NCBI RefSeq assembly: GCF_032051675.1
Contig: NZ_CP116968.1
Coordinates: 4,643,001 to 4,707,000, forward strand
DNA: 64,000 nucleotides
Direction: 5' to 3'
Origin: Candidatus Nitrospira neomarina
GTDB taxonomy: Bacteria > Nitrospirota > Nitrospiria > Nitrospirales > UBA8639
Shown: piece after piece, positions 45,646 through 54,624 of the stretch
Layout: every line of letters begins with the position of its first letter
Position numbering within the stretch: the stretch's first letter is position 1
Notes under the pieces: generated by a model
Database searches by the model: none
What the model was told of the DNA's origin: nothing
The model's input: only the letters and a program-made list of their open reading frames with translations
Made by a program: the position numbers and the translations under genes

Positions 45646-46478
45646 GGCAGAGTCGAGTTTTAATCACAGGGGCTCAAGGGCAATTAGGGCAGGCGCTCCA
45701 ACGGCAGTATGCCGACCACGAGGTCACGGCCTGGGACCTCCAGGATTTGGATATCACGCAGTTCGAGGAAGTCAGGAAAGCCCTTGATCAACTACGACCA
45801 CACATCGTCATCAATGCGGCCGCATTTACGCAGGTGGATGAGGCAGAAGTTAAGCAGGATGCCGCATACAGGGGCAATGCCCTGGGCCCGAGAAATCTTG
45901 CCGTGGTGACGAATGACTTGGGGATGACGCTTATCCATTTTTCCACCGATTATGTGTTTGATGGTCAGCAGAATCGGCCCTATCATGAATTTGATTGTAC
46001 GAATCCGTTAGGCGTCTACGGGCACAGTAAATTAGCCGGGGAAGAGGCGGTGCGGGTCGCAAACCCACGGCATTTTATTGTCCGGACAGCTTGGCTTTAC
46101 CACACCGTAGGGAGGAATTTCCCCAGTACGATTTGTCGAATGGCGGACCGAGAGGTCGTGAAAGTTGTCAGCGACCAGTATGGGTCACCGACCTTTGCCC
46201 CTCATCTTGCCCAGGCGGTATGCCAATTGGGTGAGACCGATGCGTTTGGGACCTATCATATGGCCGGTACAGGCGGAACCAGTTGGTATGAATTGGCCCA
46301 AACACTTTATCAGGCCTTGGATATTCAAACCTTGGTTGTGCCGATAGCCACTGCTCAATTTCCTCGCCCGGCCCGACGGCCATCTTATGCCGTGCTGACT
46401 TCTTTACAGGACCCTTTGATTAAGTTGCCGCCCTGGGAAGAGGGCGTTCGTGATTTTGCCAGTCAGTGGAAAGGCTAG
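45642..46478 (+). CDS. rfbD: dTDP-4-dehydrorhamnose reductase
   Basis: 278 residues from ATG 45642, which overlaps the rfbC stop; the in-frame start at 45615 is inside rfbC and unlikely. [20 protein letters not shown] is the NAD(P)-binding motif; [33 protein letters not shown]; the catalytic [12 protein letters not shown] has the Tyr-x3-Lys. Last step of dTDP-L-rhamnose synthesis. Confidence 0.95.
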   Translation: MRQSRVLITGAQGQLGQALQRQYADHEVTAWDLQDLDITQFEEVRKALDQLRPHIVINAAAFTQVDEAEVKQDAAYRGNALGPRNLAVVTNDLGMTLIHFSTDYVFDGQQNRPYHEFDCTNPLGVYGHSKLAGEEAVRVANPRHFIVRTAWLYHTVGRNFPSTICRMADREVVKVVSDQYGSPTFAPHLAQAVCQLGETDAFGTYHMAGTGGTSWYELAQTLYQALDIQTLVVPIATAQFPRPARRPSYAVLTSLQDPLIKLPPWEEGVRDFASQWKG

Positions 46479-46546
46479 GGGTCGTCATCTGTTCTGTGAA
46501 TCATCTGCTCCCTGATCATCCGCGATAAGAAAGGCAGTCCTAAACG

Positions 46547-47356
46547 ATGGGTTACATCGAAGCGGTGGTGCTTGCGGTCATTCAAGGACTCACGGAATTC
46601 CTTCCGGTATCCTCATCCGGACATTTAGTTCTGGCTCAACACTGGTTTGGTCATTTTAGTGAGACCAATTTGTTGTACGACATCATGTTGCATCTCGCGA
46701 CGGTGACTGCGATCCTGGTGTATTTTCGTCATGATCTCCTCACCTTGGGCTTGGGGTATGTTGGATGGACGACAACACAAGGCAGCCTGTTTCAAGGATT
46801 TGAGCGACGCACCATTCATTATGTTCTGATCGCATCCATCCCGACCGCGATCATTGGATTAGGTATTCGATCGATCGGTCTTGAAACGCTGATTCAGCCC
46901 TCCGTCGTGGCCGTGATGTTGTTGGTGACCGGTGTGATTCTCTGGTTGGGACACGGGAGAAGTCGTGCCCGGGGCATCCAGGACATGAGCATCCGGGATG
47001 CCCTGGCGATTGGCATGGTACAAGGTGTGGCGGTCTTACCCGGGATTTCCCGGTCCGGATCAACCATAGCCAGTGGAGTATTGTTGGGTTTGGATCGGGA
47101 ATTATCGGCCCGGTTTTCTCTTCTGATTTCCATGCCTGCTATTGTGGGGGCGACGATCCTAGAGATTGGGAAAGGGATGGATCAGATCCATGACCCGATA
47201 GGTGTCTATCTGGTCGGAATGGTCGTCGCGGCCTTGGTGGGGTATGGATCTATTTCGTTGATCATTAAACTCGTCAGACAGGATCACTTCCATTTATTCT
47301 CTTATTATTTGTGGCCACTCGGCATAAGCATCCTTCTTTGGGATTCTTTGAAGTAG
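46547..47356 (+). CDS. uppP: undecaprenyl-diphosphatase
   Basis: 269 residues. GLTEFLPVSSSGHLVLAQ (E-x5-SSSGH motif, about 13-30) and GISRSGSTIASGVLLGLDRE (conserved SRSG motif) define the BacA/UppP family; about eight hydrophobic segments follow. It regenerates undecaprenyl phosphate needed for peptidoglycan and for the lipid-linked glycan started by the WcaJ-type enzyme. Last gene of this + strand block; converges on the malic-enzyme gene with 37 bases between, and no terminator hairpin is evident there. Confidence 0.93.
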   Translation: MGYIEAVVLAVIQGLTEFLPVSSSGHLVLAQHWFGHFSETNLLYDIMLHLATVTAILVYFRHDLLTLGLGYVGWTTTQGSLFQGFERRTIHYVLIASIPTAIIGLGIRSIGLETLIQPSVVAVMLLVTGVILWLGHGRSRARGIQDMSIRDALAIGMVQGVAVLPGISRSGSTIASGVLLGLDRELSARFSLLISMPAIVGATILEIGKGMDQIHDPIGVYLVGMVVAALVGYGSISLIIKLVRQDHFHLFSYYLWPLGISILLWDSLK

Positions 47357-47393
47357 ATCCTGCTGTCTCTTTAACCTCTGTCATTCACTGCGC

Positions 47394-48875
47394 TTACATC
47401 TCCTCTTCCATGTCCTTCTTTGTCCGGCGTGCCACGCCGGAGTCTATAGCAGCCTGAGAGACCGCCTTGGCGACCTTGGGTACTACCTGTTTGTCGAACA
47501 CGCTGGGAATGATATATTCCTCACTGAGTGCGGAGTCAGGAATCATCTTGGAGAGGGCATGAGCGGCAGCAATGAGCATCGGTTCATTAATCGTTTTGGA
47601 TTGCACATCAAGGGCTCCACGAAAGATGCCGGGAAACGACAAGAGATTGTTGCATTGATTGGGATAATCCGATCGCCCACTGGCATAGACGCGACAGTGG
47701 GGAATGGCGGCCTCGGGTAGAATTTCAGGGTCAGGATTGGCTAAGGCAAACACAATGGGATCCTTGGCCATGAGGGCTAAGTCTTCGGGCTTTATAATGT
47801 TGGCTGTGGAAAGACCAATTACCACATGGGCGTCTTTCAGGGCGTCCTGAAGGGTTCCGGTTGGCTGATCATACGGAATGATGCTGCGAAGCGTATGTCG
47901 ATTCGGCAGAAGTTCTTCCACGGGGCGATCCAACACCAGCCCCTGCTTGTCGCATCCCTTGAGCCTGGTGACTCCGGCTCCTAAAAGTAATTCACAACAG
48001 GCCGTGCCTGCGGCTCCCAATCCGACGACCACCACGGTAATTTCATTGATGGTTCGGCGTGTGACTTTTAAGGCATTGAGAAGTGCACCCAAAATGACCA
48101 CAGCCGTTCCATGCTGATCATCATGCATGACCGGAATATCCAGCTCGGCTTGCAGTCGTCGCTCAATGTCAAAGCATCGGGGGGCACTGATGTCTTCCAG
48201 GTTAATGCCTCCAAATGACGGAGAGATGGCGAGCACCGTCCGGATAATTTCTTCTGGGTCCTGGGTATTGAGACAGAGAGGCCAGGCATCAATACCGGCA
48301 AATTGATGGAACAACATTGCTTTGCCTTCCATGACCGGTAAGGCCGCGAGAGGGCCGAGGTTTCCTAAGCCCAATATGGCCGATCCGTCTGTCACGACAG
48401 CGATGCTGTTATTTTTCGTGGTAAAGGAATAGGCTTTTTTCTCATCCGCGGCAATGGCTTTGACGACGCGCCCGACTCCAGGCGTATAGACCATGGACAG
48501 GGTATTTCTGGTTTTGACGGGGAACTTGCTCTCCACCCGGATTTTCCCGCCTAAATGCATGAGGAAAATCCGGTCCGATGAGGCGATGACACGGACATCC
48601 GCCAACGAATTCAGGCGTTTCATGACCCGTTCGCCATGTTCTTCACTCTGGACATCCAGGGTAATATCCCGGATCACTTTGGTACGAGTGGCCGAGACCA
48701 TATCGTACGCGCCCAAACTGGCACCTTCTTCTGCGATGGCGGTGGCTAATTGGGCGAAGACGCCGGTGCGTTGAGTCAATTCCAATCGCACGGCCATCCG
48801 GTAATTGGAATAGGGGCCGAGATCTTGCGAGGAGCTTTGCCCGTTTTGCTGTCGCTTAAAAAAATTCCACACCAA
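47394..48875 (-). CDS. NAD(P)-dependent malic enzyme with N-terminal ACT domain
   Basis: 493 residues. Residues about 25-100 are an ACT regulatory domain (YRMAVRLELTQRTGVFAQLA). The catalytic part has SMVYTPGVGRVVKAIAADEK, KNNSIAVVTDGSAILGLGNL, MEGKAMLFHQFAGIDAWP, IPVMHDDQHGTAVVILGALL, then the Rossmann motif VVVGLGAAGTACCELLLG. It oxidatively decarboxylates malate to pyruvate. The ACT domain suggests control by an amino acid or similar ligand; the ligand is not identifiable. Cofactor preference cannot be decided from the motif alone. Transcribed toward uppP from a 445-base divergent intergenic region. Confidence 0.93.
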   Translation of the reverse strand: MVWNFFKRQQNGQSSSQDLGPYSNYRMAVRLELTQRTGVFAQLATAIAEEGASLGAYDMVSATRTKVIRDITLDVQSEEHGERVMKRLNSLADVRVIASSDRIFLMHLGGKIRVESKFPVKTRNTLSMVYTPGVGRVVKAIAADEKKAYSFTTKNNSIAVVTDGSAILGLGNLGPLAALPVMEGKAMLFHQFAGIDAWPLCLNTQDPEEIIRTVLAISPSFGGINLEDISAPRCFDIERRLQAELDIPVMHDDQHGTAVVILGALLNALKVTRRTINEITVVVVGLGAAGTACCELLLGAGVTRLKGCDKQGLVLDRPVEELLPNRHTLRSIIPYDQPTGTLQDALKDAHVVIGLSTANIIKPEDLALMAKDPIVFALANPDPEILPEAAIPHCRVYASGRSDYPNQCNNLLSFPGIFRGALDVQSKTINEPMLIAAAHALSKMIPDSALSEEYIIPSVFDKQVVPKVAKAVSQAAIDSGVARRTKKDMEEEM

Positions 48876-49320
48876 GGAGTCCCTCCTCTTCAGTTGCGCA
48901 ATGAATCAATTTTGATCGGGTTACCCATAGGCTACAGACCTTTTTCTTATATTGTATCGGATTATCCAAGTTAGGGGTATGTGCTGGAGACTGAACAAGG
49001 CCATTACTATCGGCGGAAAACCTTTTGATGCTCGACGAAACCAGCGGCGGCACAACTCAGGTGGCTCAGGCAGTGCTCGCCATATCTCTGGATTGAGCTC
49101 CGCGTCTCGGCCACGCCGAATGGCCGATATAATGGGTAATGAAAAATAGAGTAGGTCAGTGAGATAACTGGTTGCCTTTGTCGTAATCCCCGGACAGGAG
49201 TTGTGGAGGGAATCCGTGGCGAGTGCGGTATGGTTTGTTTCGGCATGGCGCCTGCAGATCATGGTATCTTAATCCGGTAGTTAAAATAAGCAACTTTCTT
49301 GCATCTGTGAACCCTCGCTT
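48876..49320. other. divergent intergenic region
   Basis: 445 bases between the malic-enzyme gene and the CPBP protease gene, expected to hold promoters for both. Overlapping open frames on both strands (for example 48921-49262 minus) show no recognisable protein features and no ribosome sites. Confidence 0.4.
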
Positions 49321-50781
49321 ATGGAATCAGATAATACCGTCGATCTCCTCCCGGATACCCGCTCAGACCTTCAAGAAGAAATTCAATTCTCCCGTTGGCT
49401 GACCGGCCTGTGTCTGTTGTTCTGCGCATGTGGGCTGGGATTGCTCATTTGGGCGGTGACGCTGTCCGATGATGTGCGCCTGGCATCACCTGCAAGCCGG
49501 GATCTGGAGCGGATCGCCAGTCGGATGTTGGGTTTTGAATCTCGCCTGCCGGAACTCTCCTCGTTTGAACAGGTGATGTACCATTTGGGAGGACAGGACG
49601 GGGAAACGCTGGAGCAAATCCGACTTTGGTATGAAGAAAGGGTGGATGATCAATCCTCAGCATTGGATAAATTGTATTTGGGCATGCTCTATGGCGAAGC
49701 CGGGTTGACCGACCAATTCAACCAGTTTGTGATGAATTGGGGGATGGAGCACAATTCGCCTGCTTCTTTTCGTCGATGGTTGGAAGTGGGATATGGGCAG
49801 AGCGAACTCTCGCCTGCTGAGTATGTCTTCCTGCAGGCGAGGTTGGCCGAAGAGGTCCCCGCAAATTGGTTTTACTTTCATCTTGCGCGACGAATAGCCG
49901 TTCAGGCCGGCGATCGGGATTTACAGAAAAATCTTCAATTACAAGAGTATCAGTTGACCGACCCCCCATTATGGAGATGGCGTGTGCTATTGGGGGGTGA
50001 GGTTGTGGTGATTGGGTTTGGGGTGGCGTTCTTTCTTCGTCTGGGATTCGCCCGGTTGAAAGGCCGGATTTTCCCGTCTCAAACCGGCTTGGCTGTCTGG
50101 CGCATTCCTTGGACATTCCGGGAGGGTATCGCGGTCTTAGCCCGTGGAGGGGCCCTGACGATTCTGTTGATGGGACTGGTGGCGGTCCTGCCTGATGGTA
50201 TAGGCATTATTGAGGATTTCGGGATCGCGTTACTGTATCTTCCTCCCGTCGTCCTGACCGCTATTCTGTTGTGTCGAACCAGGAAACAATCGTTGCTACA
50301 GGTGGTGGGTTGTTCGAATGTGTGGCAACGATTGAAATCCGGTCTGCCATTGATCGTGATGTTGGTGACGCTTGGCCTTGTTGGGGACTGGCTGATTGTG
50401 CTCGGGGGGGAGGCGTTTCAATCTTCGGTGCATTGGACAGAATGGTTTGTCCCCCAGCTGATTTGGGGAACGCGGATGGAACTCATCAAAACCACAATCG
50501 ACTTCGTTCTTCTGGCGCCCTTTTTCGAAGAACTCATTTTCCGGGGAATTCTCTATACGACACTTCGAATCAAATTCAGTTTTCCCCTCTCCATGGTTGC
50601 AAGTGGATTGATTTTCGCCTTGGCCCATGGCTATGGGCTGATCGCGTTTCTGACGGTTCTCTGGAGTGGGTTGTTGTGGGCATGGGCCTACGAACGAACG
50701 GGGAGTGTGATTCCCGGCATGGTGGCGCATGCCGTCAATAACGGGGTGGTGGTGTATTCTCTTGTCTCATTTTTCCGCTAA
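49321..50781 (+). CDS. CPBP-family intramembrane metalloprotease with TPR-like N-terminal region
   Basis: 486 residues. Transmembrane segment at about 22-48, then a soluble region to about 225 with helical character, then six or more membrane segments. The CPBP/CAAX-protease motifs lie near the C-terminus: FFEELIFRGILYT (E-E-x3-R, about 400-412), FALAHGYGL (His), and GMVAHAVNNGVV (H-x3-N). Related enzymes are glutamate-dependent intramembrane proteases. The extra lumenal/periplasmic domain is unusual in length. Substrate unknown. Confidence 0.82.
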   Translation: MESDNTVDLLPDTRSDLQEEIQFSRWLTGLCLLFCACGLGLLIWAVTLSDDVRLASPASRDLERIASRMLGFESRLPELSSFEQVMYHLGGQDGETLEQIRLWYEERVDDQSSALDKLYLGMLYGEAGLTDQFNQFVMNWGMEHNSPASFRRWLEVGYGQSELSPAEYVFLQARLAEEVPANWFYFHLARRIAVQAGDRDLQKNLQLQEYQLTDPPLWRWRVLLGGEVVVIGFGVAFFLRLGFARLKGRIFPSQTGLAVWRIPWTFREGIAVLARGGALTILLMGLVAVLPDGIGIIEDFGIALLYLPPVVLTAILLCRTRKQSLLQVVGCSNVWQRLKSGLPLIVMLVTLGLVGDWLIVLGGEAFQSSVHWTEWFVPQLIWGTRMELIKTTIDFVLLAPFFEELIFRGILYTTLRIKFSFPLSMVASGLIFALAHGYGLIAFLTVLWSGLLWAWAYERTGSVIPGMVAHAVNNGVVVYSLVSFFR

Positions 50782-50815
50782 AAATGATCATGGAGCGGTT
50801 TGTTGTGATGTGCCT

Positions 50816-51613
50816 TCATAATGATGAATGCCGTTCAATGTCGTCCAAGGCCTGATAGAGATCAGGAAATCGAAGGGTATAGTGAAGGGTGGACAGGAGT
50901 TTGTGAATGGAGACCTGTTTGCCGATTTCCTGAAGGGGCGTGGGTGGGGGAATGGGCATGCTCCACTTTTCTGACGCAATTGAGAAAATCTCAGACCAGG
51001 TCCGTGGGGTTCCATCGCTAGCCAGATAGGTGCTACCGTTTTGAGCCCGTTCAAGGGCTCGCAAACAGATGCCTGCCGCATCTTCCACATGGAGGAGATT
51101 GACCCATTTCGGAGTATTGCGAATCCTGCCTTTTCTCATCCAATCCAACACATGACGACCTGGTCCGTATAATCCTGCCAGTCGAATGACCACAGCGCCC
51201 AATTGTGTCCGGAGATATTCTTCTCCTTGAACCCGAGGAAGGTCCATGTTGACCGGAGTCTCTTCCGTGACGATTCCGCAGGTTGCCCCATAGGCGGATG
51301 TGCTTCCCATCACCAGAATTCTACCGGACTCCCTGGGACGGCTGGTGAAGAATTTCTGGACCACATTCAATGGTGTCGCAGGAAAACACCAGATGAGATG
51401 GGCCGGGAAGGGAACGGATCGCCAGGTTTCAGGCTGGGTCAGGTCAAAATGAATTCGATGTGCAGGTGAAATATCTGAGAGATGGATATCCGGCATTCGG
51501 CTTGTTGCGAACACGTTCCACCCTGCTTCACAAGCCTGGTGGTAGATTCGTCGACCGGTATAGCCCGTGCCAAGAATGACGAGTGGATCATGGTAAAGGG
51601 AATTGTGGCTCAA
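50816..51613 (-). CDS. NAD(P)-binding epimerase/dehydratase-like (extended SDR) protein
   Basis: 265 residues. LVILGTGYTGRRIYHQACEA at the N-terminus has the GxGxxG dinucleotide-binding pattern; ILVMGSTSAYGATCGIVTEE holds the strand with a Ser/Thr, and AAVVIRLAGLYGPGRHVLDW-type residues (here VVIRLAGLYGPGRHVLDW) are typical of YeeZ-like epimerases. The Tyr-x3-Lys pair is not obvious. Probably an oxidoreductase or epimerase of unknown substrate. Last gene of a five-gene minus-strand run that starts with thiD. Confidence 0.72.
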   Translation of the reverse strand: MSHNSLYHDPLVILGTGYTGRRIYHQACEAGWNVFATSRMPDIHLSDISPAHRIHFDLTQPETWRSVPFPAHLIWCFPATPLNVVQKFFTSRPRESGRILVMGSTSAYGATCGIVTEETPVNMDLPRVQGEEYLRTQLGAVVIRLAGLYGPGRHVLDWMRKGRIRNTPKWVNLLHVEDAAGICLRALERAQNGSTYLASDGTPRTWSEIFSIASEKWSMPIPPPTPLQEIGKQVSIHKLLSTLHYTLRFPDLYQALDDIERHSSL

Positions 51614-51703
51614 GGAAGAGATCTTATCCGAATGTGTGGTTGGAAAGAGAAATTGTTCAAAAGCCAGGGCATGACCGGATTGGGGCTTTCTGGAATTCCG
51701 ACA

Positions 51704-52219
51704 TTACTCATTCTCTGAGACATATTGTTGGGCGTATCGGATGTAGTTCGCGGCAGATTCTTTGATCCACTGCACTTCAGCATCCGTCAACAGGCGATTC
51801 ACTTTAGCCGGAGACCCCATGACCAGGCTCCTCGAGGGGATGTGGATATTCCGGGTAACTAAGGCTCCAGCGCCAATGACACAGTCTTCTTCGATCACGG
51901 CTCCGTCCATGATGATGGCTCCCATGCCAATCAGCACCCGATCATGAATCGTGCATCCATGGAGGACCACATGATGGCCCACCGTGATGTCATCGCCAAG
52001 AGTGAGAGGGTGGGTGTCATGCGTCACGTGCAACAGGCAGAGGTCTTGAATATTGGTCCGATGGCCAATGCGGATACTATGTACGTCTCCGCGTATGACG
52101 GCATTGAACCAGACGCTCGATTCAGATCCGATGGCCACATCCCCGATGACGACGGCCGTGTCTTCGATAAACGCGCTGGTCGCGACAGAGGGGGCAATCC
52201 CTCGATAGGTTCTTAACAT
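51704..52219 (-). CDS. gamma-carbonic anhydrase family protein
   Basis: 171 residues from the ATG at 52219, which follows AAAGGA at eight bases; a longer frame to 52450 lacks support. Left-handed beta-helix hexapeptide repeats run through the protein. Zinc-type His residues occur in VIRGDVHSIRIGHRTNIQDL, LLHVTHDTHPLTLGDDITVG and GHHVVLHGCTIHDRVLIGMG. The family (YrdA/PaaY type) includes active and inactive members; activity here is not proven. Final residues form an amphipathic helix (YIRYAQQYV). Confidence 0.88.
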   Translation of the reverse strand: MLRTYRGIAPSVATSAFIEDTAVVIGDVAIGSESSVWFNAVIRGDVHSIRIGHRTNIQDLCLLHVTHDTHPLTLGDDITVGHHVVLHGCTIHDRVLIGMGAIIMDGAVIEEDCVIGAGALVTRNIHIPSRSLVMGSPAKVNRLLTDAEVQWIKESAANYIRYAQQYVSENE

Positions 52220-52274
52220 GAGCGCGGTCCTTTCGCCGAATAGAGTCTCTCCATGTGAGAACGTGAGGTGAAGG

Positions 52275-52751
52275 TTAAAGGCGAATGAGCATGGCGCCGA
52301 TTGCCAGTCCTGTAAGAACAATGAGGACGGTGAGGTACGTCGCCACGCTTCGGTCTGAGAGCCAATCGGTTTGCCAATGTTTCGGATAGGTGGTCTTTCC
52401 CGAAAACATCCAGTCTTCTTGGTACAGTCCCATACCCCTCTCGAGTTCAATTAATTGTTGTTTGGCCATTCGGTGTCGAGTGGCTTGTTGAAGAATCAGA
52501 TAGACCACAAACCCTGACAAGATGACCACACCGGAAATCGTTAACCATCGCATGGTGGAGTCGGGGTGCCCAGGGGACACCACGGCAATGATCATGATCA
52601 AGAACACCAATATGGTATTGTGGAATACCGACAACCGGCTCATGTATTCCCGTCGCCGGAGCACCTCGTTTTTAAATAACGGATAGAGCATACGAATGGT
52701 TTCGAGTTGCGCCTGGGATAATTCCGGGTTGGTGTGTGGTGAGTCAGGCAT
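52275..52751 (-). CDS. small membrane protein of unknown function
   Basis: 158 residues. An N-terminal soluble helix (residues 1-40, with ETIRMLYPLFKNEVLRRREY) precedes two close hydrophobic segments at about 45-65 and 70-92 (ILVFLIMIIAVVS, GVVILSGFVVYLIL), then a soluble segment and a third hydrophobic segment at the C-terminus (LTVLIVLTGLAIGAML). No family recognised. It lies between the hydrolase and the carbonic-anhydrase genes, 18 and 55 bases away. Confidence 0.65.
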   Translation of the reverse strand: MPDSPHTNPELSQAQLETIRMLYPLFKNEVLRRREYMSRLSVFHNTILVFLIMIIAVVSPGHPDSTMRWLTISGVVILSGFVVYLILQQATRHRMAKQQLIELERGMGLYQEDWMFSGKTTYPKHWQTDWLSDRSVATYLTVLIVLTGLAIGAMLIRL

Positions 52752-52769
52752 AGTTCAGGTCCGGCCACC

Positions 52770-53624
52770 TCAAGAGAGAGGCAGATGAGCGATCATCCAC
52801 TTGGCCAAATGGGTGGTCATGAGACGAAAATCTTCAGGCCGTCCGAATTGATGGTTTGCACCGGGAATGAGACGAAAATCCTTGGGCACGTTCAGAGACG
52901 TCAGTAAGCGATCAATCTGATGGACGGGAATGATTTCATCTTGATCCCCGTGCACAATCAGGGTGGGAGCTTGAATGCGCGAAGCTGAATTGTAGCCGTT
53001 ATAGGTGAGACATTCCTCAAAAAAGGCATACGGCAAGGGTGTCGGGAGTTCGCCACCGAAGACGTCGGGTATGTGGTCGGTGCGTTTCCATCGGTCCATG
53101 GCGTCTGCTCCCAATTCCAGGCGAAGCACTTCAGAGAAGTCCACCACGGGGCATTTTAGGCCCAGGGCCTGTAGGAGAGGATATCGGGGGGCCGAAAGAA
53201 TGGCCATGAATCCACCAAAACTGGATCCAATGAGTCCGAGCGCCTTCATGGATCTTTCGGTGAGAAAGCGGACGGCTGCATCCAGTTGTTCCTCACATTT
53301 TTGGATGCGGAGCTGTGACAGGGGCTCCGGAGAGTCACCCATGCCATACCAATCGAATCGAAGCGTCGCGATGGATTGAGGGATGAGAAGGTCCGTCAAC
53401 CGCCGATTGGTTCGACTGTTTTTATCGGAGGGAAATCCATGACAAAGGATTACCGCTCGATGCGTGGAAGCAGCCGGTTGAGCGAAAATCCCTGTCGTCA
53501 CAATGCCGGATGAACCGGTAAAGCTGACAGAAGCTTCAGTCCTCCCATCCCAGCTTTCTGTGGGCGATGCGGTCTCCACGAGTTGGCTATGCTTGCAGAA
53601 AGTAGAAGTGGTCGGTCGGGCCAT
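52770..53624 (-). CDS. alpha/beta hydrolase
   Basis: 284 residues from ATG 53624; a longer frame reaches 53729 but would lie mostly inside thiD, and AGGGAA precedes 53624. The protein has VILCHGFPSDKNSRTNRRLT as the oxyanion-hole region, the nucleophile elbow GLIGSSFGGFMAILSA (Ser), IVHGDQDEIIPVHQIDRLL with the acid, and GANHQFGRPED with the catalytic His. Cytoplasmic esterase/peptidase-like; substrate unknown. Its 5' end overlaps thiD by 38 bases. Confidence 0.85.
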   Translation of the reverse strand: MARPTTSTFCKHSQLVETASPTESWDGRTEASVSFTGSSGIVTTGIFAQPAASTHRAVILCHGFPSDKNSRTNRRLTDLLIPQSIATLRFDWYGMGDSPEPLSQLRIQKCEEQLDAAVRFLTERSMKALGLIGSSFGGFMAILSAPRYPLLQALGLKCPVVDFSEVLRLELGADAMDRWKRTDHIPDVFGGELPTPLPYAFFEECLTYNGYNSASRIQAPTLIVHGDQDEIIPVHQIDRLLTSLNVPKDFRLIPGANHQFGRPEDFRLMTTHLAKWMIAHLPLS

Positions 53625-54378
53625 TTCCCTGGCCAAGAGGAAGGCCGTGACGAATGGCCTCAGTCGTATAATGTTTTGCGGCCTCAATCGCGTCGGCGAT
53701 GGGTTTTCCCTTGGCCAGGTTGGCGGCAATGGCAGAGGCCAGGGTACAGCCGGTTCCGTGAGTTGTATTCGTCTGAAAAAATTCCCCCTTAAACATGCGG
53801 AAAAACCTGCCGTCGTACAGTAAGTCCGTTCCCGGCTGTTCCAGCAGATGCCCGCCCTTGATCAGGACATGTTGGCAGCCGAATTGATGAATGACCTTCG
53901 CCGCCTCTCTGGCATGGGCCAGAGTCGTAATGGAGAGGCCGGATAACATTTCGGCTTCGGCAATATTTGGGGTCAGAAGGGAAGCCTGGGGGAGCAATTC
54001 AGTTTTCAGTGTGGCCATCGCTTCCTGTTCCAGAAGTGGATATCCTCCTTTGGCGACCATAACCGGATCAACAACCAGGTGCTCGAGGGGTTGTTTGGCC
54101 AGATGACGACTGACGGTTGTGATGATATCGGAGGTTGCCAGCATCCCGGTTTTAATCACGGTGACAGGAATATCGGAAAAGAGCGCCTCGAGTTGTGCGG
54201 TAATGATCGAGATAGGCAAATGAAAAACGGCAGAGACGCCGCGCGTATTTTGTGCGGTAATGGATGTTATCACCGACATCCCGAACACCCCGTTCGCGGA
54301 CATGGCTTTTAGATCGGCTTGAATGCCGGCCCCTCCACTACAATCAGAGCCGGCGATGGTACAAACAGCTTTTTTCAT
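53587..54378 (-). CDS. thiD: hydroxymethylpyrimidine/phosphomethylpyrimidine kinase
   Basis: 263 residues. [20 protein letters not shown] at the N-terminus, [24 protein letters not shown] and [20 protein letters not shown] (the catalytic Cys and anion-hole region) define ThiD of the ribokinase fold. It phosphorylates HMP and HMP-phosphate in thiamine synthesis. First gene of the minus-strand run, but its partners here are not thiamine genes. No TPP riboswitch is visible in the 246-base divergent region upstream. Confidence 0.94.
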   Translation of the reverse strand: MKKAVCTIAGSDCSGGAGIQADLKAMSANGVFGMSVITSITAQNTRGVSAVFHLPISIITAQLEALFSDIPVTVIKTGMLATSDIITTVSRHLAKQPLEHLVVDPVMVAKGGYPLLEQEAMATLKTELLPQASLLTPNIAEAEMLSGLSITTLAHAREAAKVIHQFGCQHVLIKGGHLLEQPGTDLLYDGRFFRMFKGEFFQTNTTHGTGCTLASAIAANLAKGKPIADAIEAAKHYTTEAIRHGLPLGQGNGPTDHFYFLQA

Positions 54379-54624
54379 GAGTGTCAGCGAATGAAGAGTT
54401 GTGGACGAACGGTGAGTCTAGCATGTCATATTCTGATGATCCAGGGATGCCGCATTCTAATAATCAGTACGCGTAGAAATCCTGCTGTTCCAGCTTACGT
54501 CTGAGGGCCAGGTGTTTTTGCGTATTTTTTCTTGACATTACAGGAAAAATATTTCATGGTGTTTGATTATAGAGTCACTCCTTGACGAGCCGGTCATTCC
54601 GGGCTTTTCAAGGATAGATGCTGT

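Noticed and set aside
48921-49262. 113-residue minus-strand open frame in the divergent intergenic region
   Set aside because: Overlaps open frames on the other strand, no ribosome site, no recognisable features.
54532-54560. TTGACA as a promoter of the histidine kinase gene
   Set aside because: No acceptable -10 hexamer at 16-18 bases distance.
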